Shown: positions 1 through 7,037, counted from the first letter of the stretch. The stretch: 32,149 nucleotides of DNA from JAGNLM01 sp964439835 (GCA_964439835.1 CAYTPQ010000045.1:1-32149), one strand, 5' to 3'. Numbers and translations: made by a program. Notes: generated by a model from the letters alone, not told the origin.

Positions 1-414
1 GATGGAAGGCCGTTGGGCGGCTTCGCGTTCATGGCGGGGGTCGAGGGGTCAGCGCCGGCAACCTCTCCCACCTCCGGGATGTCACAGCGGAAGTACGACG
101 CATTGAACGTTCGGAACTTGACTATAGCGTTCGGAAATGGACTCGTAAAACGCCCTTCTATAGCGATAACGGTCTATGGCGACCATTCCTCGTGCGAGGT
201 ACTACCGTTGGGGCTGCCGCGGGACGGTGGTCGGGGCGGGCCGTCGAGTGGCCCGACAGCCGACGCCCATCATGCCGGCAAGGGTTCAGGTCGCTGACGT
301 TGGGCGGCGTCTGCAGGCCCGGCGTGGAGATCATCAACGGTGACCCCATTGATCCTTGGAGGGTGAGTCTCTAGCCTCTGCACGTCGTCCGTCATCCCTT
401 CCCCCAGGAGTCTC
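1..414. other. Upstream region without a recognisable gene
   Basis: I recognise no protein in this stretch. The open frames on both strands have no domain-like or conserved-looking composition. Positions 95-175 are clearly less G+C-rich than the surroundings and carry short direct repeats (listed separately), which fits a regulatory or intergenic region. The last bases before 415 contain AGGAG, the ribosome binding site of the dsbC-like gene. Confidence 0.5.
108..165. repeat. Interleaved short direct repeats in an AT-richer patch
   Basis: CGTTCGGAA occurs at 108-116 and again at 128-136, exactly 20 bp apart, about two helical turns. CTATAGCG occurs at 122-129 and again at 158-165, overlapping the first pair. 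This arrangement could be a tandem protein-binding site. No good -35/-10 pair is placed with it, so a regulatory role is inference only. Confidence 0.35.
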
Positions 415-1170
415 ATGCCGATGCACCTGCGCCACGCGCTCGCCGTCTCCCTGCTCGTCTGTCTGCCCACAGCCGTTCCCGCCCAGGAGGCGGTACCCCC
501 CGCCGTCAGCCAGGCGCTGGCAAAGCTCATTCCCGACATGGCGCCGACCAGCGTCAAGCCGTCCCCCGCCGCAGGGCTCTACGAGGTCGTCTACGGGCCG
601 GAGGTGGTCTACGTCACGGCCGACGGCGCCTACCTGTTGAAGGGCGACGTGATCGACCTGAAGACCCAGAACAATCTGACCGAGGACCGCCGCACGGCGG
701 CGCGGCTGAAGGCGCTCGATGACCTGGGCGAGTCCAACATGATTGTGTTCGGCCCCAAGGACGCGAAGCACACCGTAACTATCTTCACGGACGTGGACTG
801 CCCCTACTGCGTGAAGGTGCACCAGGAGGTGCCGGAGCTGAACCGGCAGGGCGTCAAGGTCCGTTACCTGGCCTACCCGCGCGCCGGCATCGGCTCGCCC
901 GGCTACCGCAAGACCGTGTCGGTGTGGTGCGCTCCCGACCGCAATCAGGCCCTCTCCGACGCCAAGGCCGGCAAGACGGTGCCGGAGAAGACCTGCGACA
1001 GCCCGGTCGACGAGCACTACATGATGGGCCAGATGCTGGGCATCAGCGGTACCCCGACGCTGGTGCTGGACGACGGTCGGATGGTGCCCGGCTACGTACC
1101 GGCAGCCCGCCTGGTGCAGGCGCTCAATGCCTCGAAGGCTGCCCCGCCCGCGGCCAAGCCCGGCGGCTGA
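415..1170 (+). CDS. dsbC: DsbC-like periplasmic thiol:disulfide interchange protein
   Basis: This is a periplasmic disulfide isomerase/reductase of the DsbC/DsbG family, expected to reshuffle wrong disulfides in exported proteins. The 251-residue product has a signal peptide (residues 1-23, ending VPA-Q). A DsbC-like N-terminal dimerisation region follows to about residue 85, then a thioredoxin fold. The catalytic motif is Cys129-Pro-Tyr-Cys132 in the context TDVDCPYC; E. coli DsbC has CGYC. The cis-proline loop is SGTP (Pro214). A second cysteine pair, Cys172 and Cys194, has the 22-residue spacing of the structural disulfide of DsbC. The ATG at 415 follows AGGAG; an ATG two codons later is also possible. 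The alanine/proline-rich tail is unusual but short. The gene leads a tight run with the next two small genes. Confidence 0.88.
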   Translation: MPMHLRHALAVSLLVCLPTAVPAQEAVPPAVSQALAKLIPDMAPTSVKPSPAAGLYEVVYGPEVVYVTADGAYLLKGDVIDLKTQNNLTEDRRTAARLKALDDLGESNMIVFGPKDAKHTVTIFTDVDCPYCVKVHQEVPELNRQGVKVRYLAYPRAGIGSPGYRKTVSVWCAPDRNQALSDAKAGKTVPEKTCDSPVDEHYMMGQMLGISGTPTLVLDDGRMVPGYVPAARLVQALNASKAAPPAAKPGG

Positions 1171-1174
1171 GTCC

Positions 1175-1600
1175 GTGGCCCTGGCCCTCGACGCGCCCGG
1201 CGCGGCCGAGCGCTTCGTGCGCGGCACGCTCGGATGCGGCTGCGCCGACGAGGTGTTCCGCCGGGTGACGGTCGACCGCGACCTGGCGGTGGGGCACCGC
1301 CGGCTCGCCTGGCGGATTGACGTCGGGGGCCGGTTGCTCGTCTACGTCCTGGAGGCCGGTGGGCCTGCGGACCTGGAAGGCGGCCTGGGGGAACTGGTGC
1401 GTGCCGGCCGGGCCGAGCGCGACGCGGGGGGCTTCAACCGCCTGCGGGTGGTGGTCGCGGCCGACGACCCTGCCCCACTGGCGGCTCCGGCGCAGGCGCT
1501 CTTCGGGCGCAGCGGCGCGGTCGACGAGCGGGTGCACCTGCACGTGATCGGTCGGGAGCCGGACGAAACCACGGTCGCGGAGGCGGACCGGTGCGCGTGA
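1175..1600 (+). CDS. Conserved-looking protein with Cys-Gly-Cys motif
   Basis: I cannot assign a function. The GTG at 1175 lies 5 bases after the dsbC-like stop, which suggests translational coupling, and gives 141 residues without a signal peptide or membrane segment. The striking feature is TLGCGCADEVF near residues 18-28, with Cys21 and Cys23. I recall similar GCGC-x-(D/E)EVF motifs in uncharacterised proteins of bacteria and archaea, but this needs a database comparison. The rest looks like a small alpha/beta fold, with strands such as RLLVYVLEAGG and RLRVVVAADD. The frame stays open upstream into dsbC, but that part overlaps dsbC coding sequence and is less likely translated. The position after a thiol isomerase and the CxC pair hint at redox or metal chemistry; this is inference. 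Confidence 0.7.
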   Translation: MALALDAPGAAERFVRGTLGCGCADEVFRRVTVDRDLAVGHRRLAWRIDVGGRLLVYVLEAGGPADLEGGLGELVRAGRAERDAGGFNRLRVVVAADDPAPLAAPAQALFGRSGAVDERVHLHVIGREPDETTVAEADRCA

Positions 1601-1755
1601 TCTTCATCCTGCTGGGCGTCATCGTGGTCGCGGGCTGGGCCGGCTGGGCGGTCCGCCGCCGGGACCGCATCGCCGCGGGGTTGCTGTTCGTGGTGGCGGC
1701 GGCCGCCGCCGCAGGGCTCGTGGCGTCCCTCCTGGGCTGGCCGCAGTCCCCGTAG
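1591..1755 (+). CDS. Small two-helix membrane protein
   Basis: This short gene encodes 54 residues from GTG 1591, or 52 from GTG 1597, whose GTGA overlaps the stop of the preceding gene. It has two strongly hydrophobic segments, VIFILLGVIVVAGWAGWAV and GLLFVVAAAAAAGLVASLLG. They are separated by a charged RRRDR turn, as in a helical hairpin with the loop on the cytoplasmic side. The stop-start overlap with the Cys-Gly-Cys gene argues that it is a real, coupled gene and the last member of the dsbC run. Function unknown. Confidence 0.6.
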   Translation: MRVIFILLGVIVVAGWAGWAVRRRDRIAAGLLFVVAAAAAAGLVASLLGWPQSP

Positions 1756-1768
1756 TGGATTCGAGCGG

Positions 1769-2521
1769 TCAGTTCGGCGGCGGTCCGTTGCCTACCTCGT
1801 CGCCCCCCAGCCTCGCCGAGCGCAGGCGCAAGGTGATCACGGTGCCGTTGCGGTCCGGGTGCTCGATGCGGGCGGGCAGGTAGCCGAGCGCGGGGGCGCA
1901 CCAGACGGTTGTCTTGCGGCCCTCGTCGCTGGTCCGTGAGACCCGGACGGTCTCGAGCGGCCCGAGCCCCGTGTCGATCCGCTCCTTGCCCTCGCGCGTC
2001 ACCACGTAGGTCTTGATCTTCCCTCGCTCTGCCAGGTTGAGCCGGATGTCCGGGCGGTCGGCCGCCAGGTCGTGCATCAGCGCCAGGATGTAGACCAGCG
2101 CGTCCAGCGTTCCCGGCGCGAGCGGCAACTCCACCGTACGGTCACGGTAGCTGCTGGTTGCCTTGAGCGCATTCCAGTCGAAGTCGATCGCCGCCTTCTG
2201 CGCCCTCGCCCCGCTGCGTTCGAACCGGTACTGCAGGGGCCGCGGGCGCTTGGTTTCGTCCAGGGTGAACAGGCTCTGCTCCCGGCGCTCGCCCTCGAGG
2301 ACCAGCGAGGCCAGCCCGACCGGCCGGGTCTGCGACTCGAGCCGGGAGCGCTGCGCCGATTCGCGCTCCAGGGTCCAACGGGTCTCCCCGACGGTCGCGC
2401 CGTAGGCGTCCACGTCGTAGATCGCCGCGAAGCGGTCCGGAACGGTTCGCGCTCCGGCCGCCGCGGGCCCCGTCGCCACGGCGAAGGCAAGCACCAGAGG
2501 AAGCACCCAACCGGCAGTCAT
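1769..2521 (-). CDS. DUF3108-family exported protein
   Basis: This is a predicted periplasmic protein of the DUF3108 family, whose molecular function is not established. The start at 2521 (MTAGWVLP) is chosen because it is preceded by GAGG/AGGA and gives a clean signal peptide (residues 1 to about 23, ending AAAGA). Longer versions add a polar, non-conserved extension. The mature part is beta-rich, beginning with FAAIYDVDAYGATVGETRW, the usual opening of the family. Family-like features include the PLAPGTLDALVYILAL segment and the late strand ALGYLPARIEH. At 250 residues it is of normal family length. It converges on the dsbC run (14 bases between stops) and is divergent from the Crp/Fnr gene. 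Confidence 0.8.
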   Translation of the reverse strand: MTAGWVLPLVLAFAVATGPAAAGARTVPDRFAAIYDVDAYGATVGETRWTLERESAQRSRLESQTRPVGLASLVLEGERREQSLFTLDETKRPRPLQYRFERSGARAQKAAIDFDWNALKATSSYRDRTVELPLAPGTLDALVYILALMHDLAADRPDIRLNLAERGKIKTYVVTREGKERIDTGLGPLETVRVSRTSDEGRKTTVWCAPALGYLPARIEHPDRNGTVITLRLRSARLGGDEVGNGPPPN

Positions 2522-2666
2522 GGGTTTCCTGCCTCGTTTCCCAACGGTCTTGCCGGACTGTAAGGCTCTGCTAATCCCTTGGGAAGACGGGGTGTCGCCC
2601 CCCCTCAACGGTCGCTACCCGTCCGGACGCGAGCTGCCGCGTGGTTTCCCCCGGGGCCTGTGGCGG

Positions 2667-2683
2667 TGTCCGGAAGTCGGACA
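2667..2683. promoter_or_regulatory. Perfect inverted repeat in the divergent DUF3108/Crp-Fnr region
   Basis: TGTCCG-gaagt-CGGACA is a perfect 6-bp inverted repeat with a 5-base spacer. It sits near the middle of the 331-base space (2522-2852) between the divergent DUF3108 and Crp/Fnr genes. It is a candidate operator, perhaps for autoregulation, but does not match the classical FNR or CRP consensus. The rest of the gap holds no convincing gene. Confidence 0.35.
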
Positions 2684-2852
2684 GAATACGGGAGCAAGAC
2701 GGTGTCCTTGGTAAGCCGGTGGGTGCGCGTTCCGCGGGGCCGTGCGTCCGCACGCTTCCCTGTGCCGGCGTCTCCGAGGTGGGACGGCTCCGGGCACTGG
2801 GCGGGGCTGCTGGGCCCGGGGACGAGTCCCCCGCAGGAGGGAGGAAGACCCG

Positions 2853-3512
2853 TTGGACTGGCAGTCCCTGTTTCCGCAGCTTTCAGCGGCCGACGTCGCC
2901 ACTCGTCAGGTCATGGACGCCGCCGGCCTGGTGGAGCTTCCGGGAGGTCAGCCGGTGTTCCACGCCGGCTCGGCCTGCGAGAGCTACGTCCTGGTGGTGT
3001 CAGGCCAGATCCGGGTCCAGGTGATCGGTGAGGGCGGACGCGAGGCGGTGCTTTATCGGGTGCTGCCGGGCCAGTCCTGTGTCCTCACCACCTGCTGCAT
3101 CCTGGCGGGGGAGGACTACCCGGCCGAGGGCTACGCCGAGGGCCCCGTGCGTGCCCTGGTGTTCTCGAAGCCGCAGTTCGACCAGGCCCTCGACACGGCC
3201 CCCGCCTTCCGCCGCTTCGTGTTCCAAAACCTCGGCAGGCGCCTGACCGAGATCGTCGCCCGCATGGAAGAGGTGGCCTTCTGGCCGGTGGACCGGCGTC
3301 TCGCCGGCATGCTCCTGGACCATGCCGACCAGACCGGCCGGGTGAACGCCACGCATCAGGCGGTGGCGGTCGAGCTGGGTAGCGCACGCGAGGTGGTCTC
3401 GCGCCTGCTGAAGCGCCTGGAGTCGGCCGGCCTGGTGCGGCTCGGGCGCTCCAGCATCCAGGTCGTGGATCGCCCCGGGCTGCAGCGACTGGCGGGACGC
3501 CGGGTGACATAG
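2853..3512 (+). CDS. Crp/Fnr-family transcriptional regulator
   Basis: This is a DNA-binding regulator with an N-terminal cyclic-nucleotide-binding-like beta-barrel (about residues 20-125) and a C-terminal winged helix (about 145-215). The recognition region is around THQAVAVELGSAREVVSRLL. The TTG at 2853 is chosen because GGAGGGAGGAAG precedes it at the right distance and the protein then begins at the normal place for the family. An upstream in-frame start adds an Arg/Gly-rich extension that is not credible. It lacks the N-terminal cysteine cluster of FNR. It does carry Cys42 and a CVLTTCC group (Cys76, Cys81, Cys82) in the sensory barrel, so thiol- or sulfur-based sensing is possible (inference). 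The nearest downstream gene encodes a DUF2892 membrane protein. Confidence 0.88.
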   Translation: MDWQSLFPQLSAADVATRQVMDAAGLVELPGGQPVFHAGSACESYVLVVSGQIRVQVIGEGGREAVLYRVLPGQSCVLTTCCILAGEDYPAEGYAEGPVRALVFSKPQFDQALDTAPAFRRFVFQNLGRRLTEIVARMEEVAFWPVDRRLAGMLLDHADQTGRVNATHQAVAVELGSAREVVSRLLKRLESAGLVRLGRSSIQVVDRPGLQRLAGRRVT

Positions 3513-3603
3513 TCACTGAACGGCGCCCTCGGCGCGGGCATGCTTGCACCCTGACCTCAACCCAGGTCGAGCCTGAGCAACCCAACCCGAGGAGAACCGA
3601 ATC

Positions 3604-3792
3604 GTGAACACCAACGTAGGTAGCATCGACCGCGTCATCCGCATCGCCGCCGGCCTCGGCCTGATCGGCGCCACCCTCGCCGGACTGATCGGCGCGTGGG
3701 GGTGGATAGGCGTGGTGCCCTTGCTGACCGCTCTGGTGGGCTGGTGCCCTGCCTATACGCTGCTGGGCATCAAGACCAACAAGGCGGCCTGA
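3604..3792 (+). CDS. DUF2892 (YgaP-like) small membrane protein
   Basis: This 62-residue protein matches DUF2892. The hallmark N-terminus is N-V-G-x-x-D-R-x-I-R. Two membrane helices follow, around GLGLIGATLAGLIGAWGW and VVPLLTALVGW, with the conserved WCPAYTLLGI after the second. The start is GTG 3604, preceded by GAGGAGAA. The family is often linked to rhodanese/sulfurtransferase and Crp/Fnr genes; the upstream Crp/Fnr gene fits that. The exact function is unknown. Confidence 0.88.
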   Translation: MNTNVGSIDRVIRIAAGLGLIGATLAGLIGAWGWIGVVPLLTALVGWCPAYTLLGIKTNKAA

Positions 3793-3842
3793 AACGGGCG
3801 CCAGGGCCGTCGGGCCAGCTGTGCCCGGCGGCGTCCTCTAGA

Positions 3843-3947
3843 TCAGTAGCCTTTGTACTGCAGATACTTGCCCGACATGGTGATCTTGACCCGGTCGCCC
3901 TTCGGGTCTGGCTGGCGCTCGAGGGTCATGTGGAAGTCGATGGTGAT
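3843..3947 (-). pseudogene. cynS: cynS remnant: C-terminus of cyanase
   Basis: The last 33 or so codons of this frame read IDFHMTLERQPDPKGD, then RVKITMSGKYLQYKGY and a stop. This matches the conserved C-terminus of cyanase (E. coli CynS ends with an INFKLDVKKV, DPEG, ITLDGKYLPTKPF pattern). The rest of cyanase, including the Arg/Glu/Ser catalytic residues, is missing. The fragment is joined directly to a piece of an ABC permease, so it cannot encode a working enzyme. Identification is from memory of the family. Confidence 0.75.
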
Positions 3948-4231
3948 GATGGAGATCCGTATCCCGGTCATGATGGTCGGCGCGGCCGCGGGCAGGATGA
4001 CCCGCAGCGCCCGCCGCATCGGCTTGACCTCCAGGGTCTTCGCGACGTTGAGCCACTCGCGCCGCACCGAGGCGACACCGAATGCGGTGTTGATCAGCAT
4101 CGGCCACAGCGAGCAGATGAAGATCACGAAGATGGCGGAGGCGTTGCTGCCCTTGATGGTGTAGAGCGCGAGCGGCATCCAGGCGAGCGGGGCGATCGGG
4201 CGCAGGACCTGGATATACGGGTCGAGCGCCC
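3948..4231 (-). pseudogene. cynB: cynB/nrtB-type ABC permease fragment
   Basis: The reading frame carries the inner-membrane permease signature of nitrate/bicarbonate/cyanate transporters: DPYIQVLRPIAPLAWMPLAL, the helix AIFVIFICSLWPMLINTAFG, then the EAA-loop-like REWLNVAKTLEV and ILPAAAPTIMTGIRISI. This is roughly the central third of such a protein. Both ends are lost in deletions that join it to the substrate-binding protein upstream and cyanase downstream. The cyanate assignment rests on the neighbouring cynS fragment; by itself it could equally be nrtB or cmpB. Confidence 0.75.
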
Positions 4232-4700
4232 GGCTCGGCGACGTAGTAGCGCAGCAGGTAATTGTGCATCGAGTAGTCGAAGGGCACGGCGAACTTGAAG
4301 CCCTTCCACTGTTTCGGGGTGACGCTTGTCCTTGTGCTTGATAGCGAGGGTGATCGCCTGGCCGTTGATGTTCTCGACCGCCGGCATGGTCCAGGGGATC
4401 GAGGCGGACCCGGCGCAGAGCGTGATCGCGAGCGGGATCGGCGAAGGCTTCTTTCGCAACGTCGATCGGGAAGAACTGCGAGATCGTCGCAAGCGCAGTG
4501 CCCGCGCCCACGGCCTGCAGTAAGCGCCGACGTTCGGCGTCGACCGGAAACAGCGCCCGTACGAGAGTCCCCTCGACGACCCGTAAGTAGAGGTGGTCGG
4601 TGCCCGCCTGCGCGTCGCGCTCGGCGGCGTCGTGATCGGCCTGGGATCGGTGCCGACCGCAGGTGCAGCCGTAGCCGGCGCTGGGGATGACCTCGGTTCC
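4232..4700 (-). pseudogene. cynA: cynA/nrtA-type substrate-binding protein, multiply frameshifted
   Basis: This is the remnant of an ABC substrate-binding protein of the NrtA/CmpA/CynA type. The N-terminal part is readable: CTCGRH, TDHLYLRVVEGTLVRALFPV, and the twin-arginine-like AERRRLLQAVGAGTALATIS. After AKEAF the sequence jumps, out of frame, to SPIPLAITLCAGSASIPW, losing roughly 70 family residues. Later pieces include PAVENINGQAITLAIKHKDK and, after another one-base shift, KQWKGFKFAVPFDYSMHNYL. A further one-base insertion near 4231 precedes the fusion to the permease. Three reading frames are therefore needed within about 470 bases. No credible start codon is seen next to the M48 gene stop at 4707. 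Confidence 0.78.
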
Positions 4701-4706
4701 GATGCC

Positions 4707-5951
4707 TCAGGCGCTGGCCTGCAGCCTTGCGATGCGCATCTGCGCCGGCGGGTGGGAGTCGTAGAAGGCCGAGTGCAGGGGGTCCGGCGTCAGGGTGGCG
4801 GCGTTGTCCCGGTACAGCTTCACCAGGGCGCGCACCAGGTCGGTGGCCTCGGCGTGGCGTGCGGCGTAGGCGTCGGCCTCGTACTCGTGCCGGCGCGAGT
4901 ACAGGCTGGCGAGCGGCTGGAACGGGAAGCTGAACACCGGCACGGTAAGAAAGAACAGGAGAAGGGCCACGGCCGTGCTCTGACTCTCCACCCCCAGGGC
5001 CGCGTAGAACCACGGCTGGTCGATCAGCCAGCCCAGGAGGGCGAGCAGCGCGAGGCTCGCCAGGGCCAGCCAGCCCACCCGCTTCCACACATGGCGCAGG
5101 CGGAAGTGCCCGAGCTCGTGGGCGAGGACCGCCTCCACCTCCGGTGGGTCGAGCTGGGCCAGCAGGGTGTCGAAGAACACGATGCGTCGGGCCGCACCGA
5201 AGCCGGTGAAGTAGGCGTTGCCGTGGCTGGAGCGCTTGGAGCCGTCCATCACGAACAGCCCCTTCGAACGGAAGCCGCAGCGGGCCAGCAGCCGCTCGAC
5301 CCGCTCGCGCAGCGCCGCGTCCTCCAGCGGGGAGAAGCGGTTGAACAGCGGCGCGACGAAGGTGGGGTAGATGAGCAGGACCAGCAGGTTGAAGCCCATC
5401 CAGGTGGCCCACACGTAGAGCCACCAGTACTCGCCCATCTGCGCCATCAGCCAGAGCACGGCGAAGAGCAGCGGGACCCCGAGCGCCAGTGCGACCACGA
5501 TCTCCTTCACCAGGTCGATGACGAACACTCGGGGCGTCGTCCGGTTGAAGCCGAAACGCGCCTCGACGCCGAAGGTGCGCACTACGGCCAACGGCAGGTC
5601 CACCGCACCGGCAAGGAACGCCACGCTGAGGACGAGCGCCACACCGTGGGCCAGGCCGCCGGGATCGAGCAGCCGGCCCCAGAGCTCGAACAGCGCCTGC
5701 AGTCCGCCGCCGAGGGTCAGGGCCAGGAGTAAGGCCACGGATACGAGGGTGTCGGCGGCCCCGAGGCGGGTCTTCGCTACGGTGTAGTCGGCCGCCTTGC
5801 GGTGCGCCGCGACAGGCACGCTCTCGGCGAAGGGGGCCGGAACCGCTTCGCGGTGGCGCCGCACGTGGCGGATCTGGCGTGCGGCGAGCCAGAGATGGGC
5901 GGCCGTGCCGAGGGCGAACGCGACGAGGAACAACAGGGTGAACGGGTGCAT
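4707..5951 (-). CDS. M48-family membrane zinc metalloprotease (Ste24/CAAX protease type)
   Basis: This integral inner-membrane zinc peptidase is of the Ste24/CAAX prenyl protease class. The start at 5951 (MHPFTLLFLVAFALG) gives 414 residues with the usual first membrane helix; an upstream in-frame start would run through the hairpin repeat at 5989-6071 and is unlikely. The Ste24 N-terminal region (about residues 20-195, several helices) precedes the catalytic part. The zinc motif is HELGH (His278-His282 from this start), and the third ligand lies in RRHEYEADAYAARH. The DSHPP motif near the C-terminus is typical of the family. Bacterial members are thought to act in membrane-protein quality control; the natural substrate here is unknown. 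Confidence 0.92.
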   Translation of the reverse strand: MHPFTLLFLVAFALGTAAHLWLAARQIRHVRRHREAVPAPFAESVPVAAHRKAADYTVAKTRLGAADTLVSVALLLALTLGGGLQALFELWGRLLDPGGLAHGVALVLSVAFLAGAVDLPLAVVRTFGVEARFGFNRTTPRVFVIDLVKEIVVALALGVPLLFAVLWLMAQMGEYWWLYVWATWMGFNLLVLLIYPTFVAPLFNRFSPLEDAALRERVERLLARCGFRSKGLFVMDGSKRSSHGNAYFTGFGAARRIVFFDTLLAQLDPPEVEAVLAHELGHFRLRHVWKRVGWLALASLALLALLGWLIDQPWFYAALGVESQSTAVALLLFFLTVPVFSFPFQPLASLYSRRHEYEADAYAARHAEATDLVRALVKLYRDNAATLTPDPLHSAFYDSHPPAQMRIARLQASA

Positions 5952-5988
5952 CGGCGTCTCAGGCGAGGGCGTACCCCGGGATTCTAAC

Positions 5989-6071
5989 AGGGTGTTGAAA
6001 AACACCCTGCTAGGGCTGAGCAGGGATACCTCGCGCGGAAAAAGGGCGGCAGTGCCCTTTTTCAACAACCT
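5989..6071. repeat. 83-bp hairpin element with terminal inverted repeats
   Basis: The ends AGGGTGTTGAAAAA (5989-6002) and, inverted, TTTTTCAACAACCT (6058-6071) match at 13 of 14 positions. Each end sits in its own hairpin. The left is CAGGGTGTT-GAAA-AACACCCTG with a GNRA-type loop. The right is AAAAAGGGC-ggcagt-GCCCTTTTT, which also looks like a bidirectional terminator. The structure could be a MITE-like or REP-like element inserted just upstream of the M48 gene. Confidence 0.55.
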
Positions 6072-6144
6072 TCTGGAGAGGCGGGGAGAGACCTGTCCCG
6101 GGCCTCCCCGCTCAAGGCGCGGCGCCTGTCGGCCGGGCGCCCGC

Positions 6145-6411
6145 TCAGGGGAGCCAGCGGACCAGGTAGTAGATCCGGACCCCCTCGGAGGACGGGGACG
6201 GACCGTACACGAGGGCCGCGTGCCGGTTTCCGGGGGCGTCCGCGGCCGCCAGGGCCTCCCCGGCGCTGCCGACCACCGTCACCGCACTCTCCGCAAAACG
6301 CCCCCGCCCGCGGCGGCTGGCCGTGACGACGGCATAGCGCTCCTGGGCCAGGCCGGTGTCACTGTCGGGGTCGCGGGGTCGGGGCATCGGAGGTGTCCGG
6401 GAGGAGCTCAC
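6145..6411 (-). CDS. Small uncharacterised protein
   Basis: This 88-residue soluble protein is not assignable. The GTG at 6411 is preceded by GGGAG at a good distance, so I prefer it to the ATG at 6387, which lacks a ribosome binding site. The core, ERYAVVTASRRGRGRFAES, followed by a VTVVGSAGEALAAA segment and HAALVYGPSPSSEG, then IYYLVRWL at the end, has the alternating look of a compact folded domain. I have an impression of having seen similar short proteins in sulfur-oxidising gammaproteobacteria, but I cannot name a family. It stands alone between the hairpin element and the sulfur-globule-like gene. Confidence 0.6.
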   Translation of the reverse strand: MSSSRTPPMPRPRDPDSDTGLAQERYAVVTASRRGRGRFAESAVTVVGSAGEALAAADAPGNRHAALVYGPSPSSEGVRIYYLVRWLP

Positions 6412-6554
6412 CCGATTCTCCCAGCCACCGCACCGGGGCGATAGCCCCCCAGTCCAGCGACTCGCCCTGCGCTGGTCCCTGGCGCCCGGACGGCCCTGCG
6501 CCCCCGCATCCCCGCTTCGCTAGCCTCAGACAGATCGCCTATTCTTCCCGCAAG

Positions 6555-6572
6555 CAAAGACTGGTGTCTTTG
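6555..6572. promoter_or_regulatory. Perfect hairpin/operator in the leader of the exported-protein unit
   Basis: CAAAGAC-TGGT-GTCTTTG is a perfect 7-bp inverted repeat with a 4-base loop, 65 bases before the start of the sulfur-globule-like gene. A TATTCT hexamer at 6540-6545 could be a -10 box, but its -35 (TTCGCT, 18 bases upstream) is poor. The repeat may be an operator or a 5'-UTR stem-loop that stabilises the message. Confidence 0.4.
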
Positions 6573-6636
6573 AAACGATGGGGGGCCGACCGGGCCTCAC
6601 CGGCGGGCCCTCCCCACCCCAGTACAGGAGGACGAC

Positions 6637-6966
6637 ATGCGTAGGCAGCTCAAGTCGGCGCTGGGCGCCGTGGTGGTACTCAATCTCGCCTCTCTGGCCG
6701 CGGCCGGCCAGGTGCAGGCGGCCAACTTCGGCGACATGTTCAACCCCTCCCGTTGGTTCGGAGGCAGCCGCGGCGACCATTACTACGGTGGTCCCTACGG
6801 CTACGGGCCGGGCTACTACGGGGGGCCTGGCTACTGGGGCGGACCGGGGTACTGGGGCGGGCCCGGTTATTACGGCGCACCCTACGGCTATCCCCCTTCG
6901 ACCACAGTCATCCAGGTGCCATCCCAGAGCACCGAGAAGGCCCCGCCGCCGAAGGTGCCCGAATAA
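6637..6966 (+). CDS. Sulfur-globule-protein-like exported Gly/Tyr-rich protein
   Basis: This 109-residue exported protein has a signal peptide (residues 1 to about 28, ending VQA). It is followed by NFGDMFNPSRWFGGS and then a low-complexity Gly/Tyr/Pro/Trp stretch, residues 49-86, built of PGYWGG and PGYYG units; GPGYWG is exactly tandem. The NP-x-x-WFGG motif followed by GY repeats resembles the sulfur globule envelope proteins (Sgp) of purple sulfur bacteria, which coat periplasmic sulfur droplets. The tail, STTVIQVPSQSTEKAPPPK, is polar. AGGAGG precedes the ATG. It probably shares a transcript with the repeat protein 71 bases downstream. Low-complexity cell-surface proteins can look alike, so the assignment is probable rather than sure. 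Confidence 0.72.
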   Translation: MRRQLKSALGAVVVLNLASLAAAGQVQAANFGDMFNPSRWFGGSRGDHYYGGPYGYGPGYYGGPGYWGGPGYWGGPGYYGAPYGYPPSTTVIQVPSQSTEKAPPPKVPE

Positions 6967-7037
6967 GTTCGCCCCGCCCACGCCGGCGGGACCTTCGACG
7001 GGCGCCGCCCGGGCCACAACGGAACCGGAGGATGGTC

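Noticed and set aside
334..1227. 297-codon minus-strand frame opposite dsbC
   Set aside because: Low-complexity antisense shadow of dsbC.
3838..5424. 528-codon minus-strand frame across the M48 gene and cyn relics
   Set aside because: Most of it is the M48 gene read in a wrong frame; only one stretch (KQWKGFKFAV) is genuine cynA sequence, counted in the pseudogene.
4593..5732. 379-codon plus-strand frame opposite the M48 protease
   Set aside because: Antisense shadow with repetitive Gln/Glu/His/Val content and no domain features; the minus-strand HELGH protein is clearly real.
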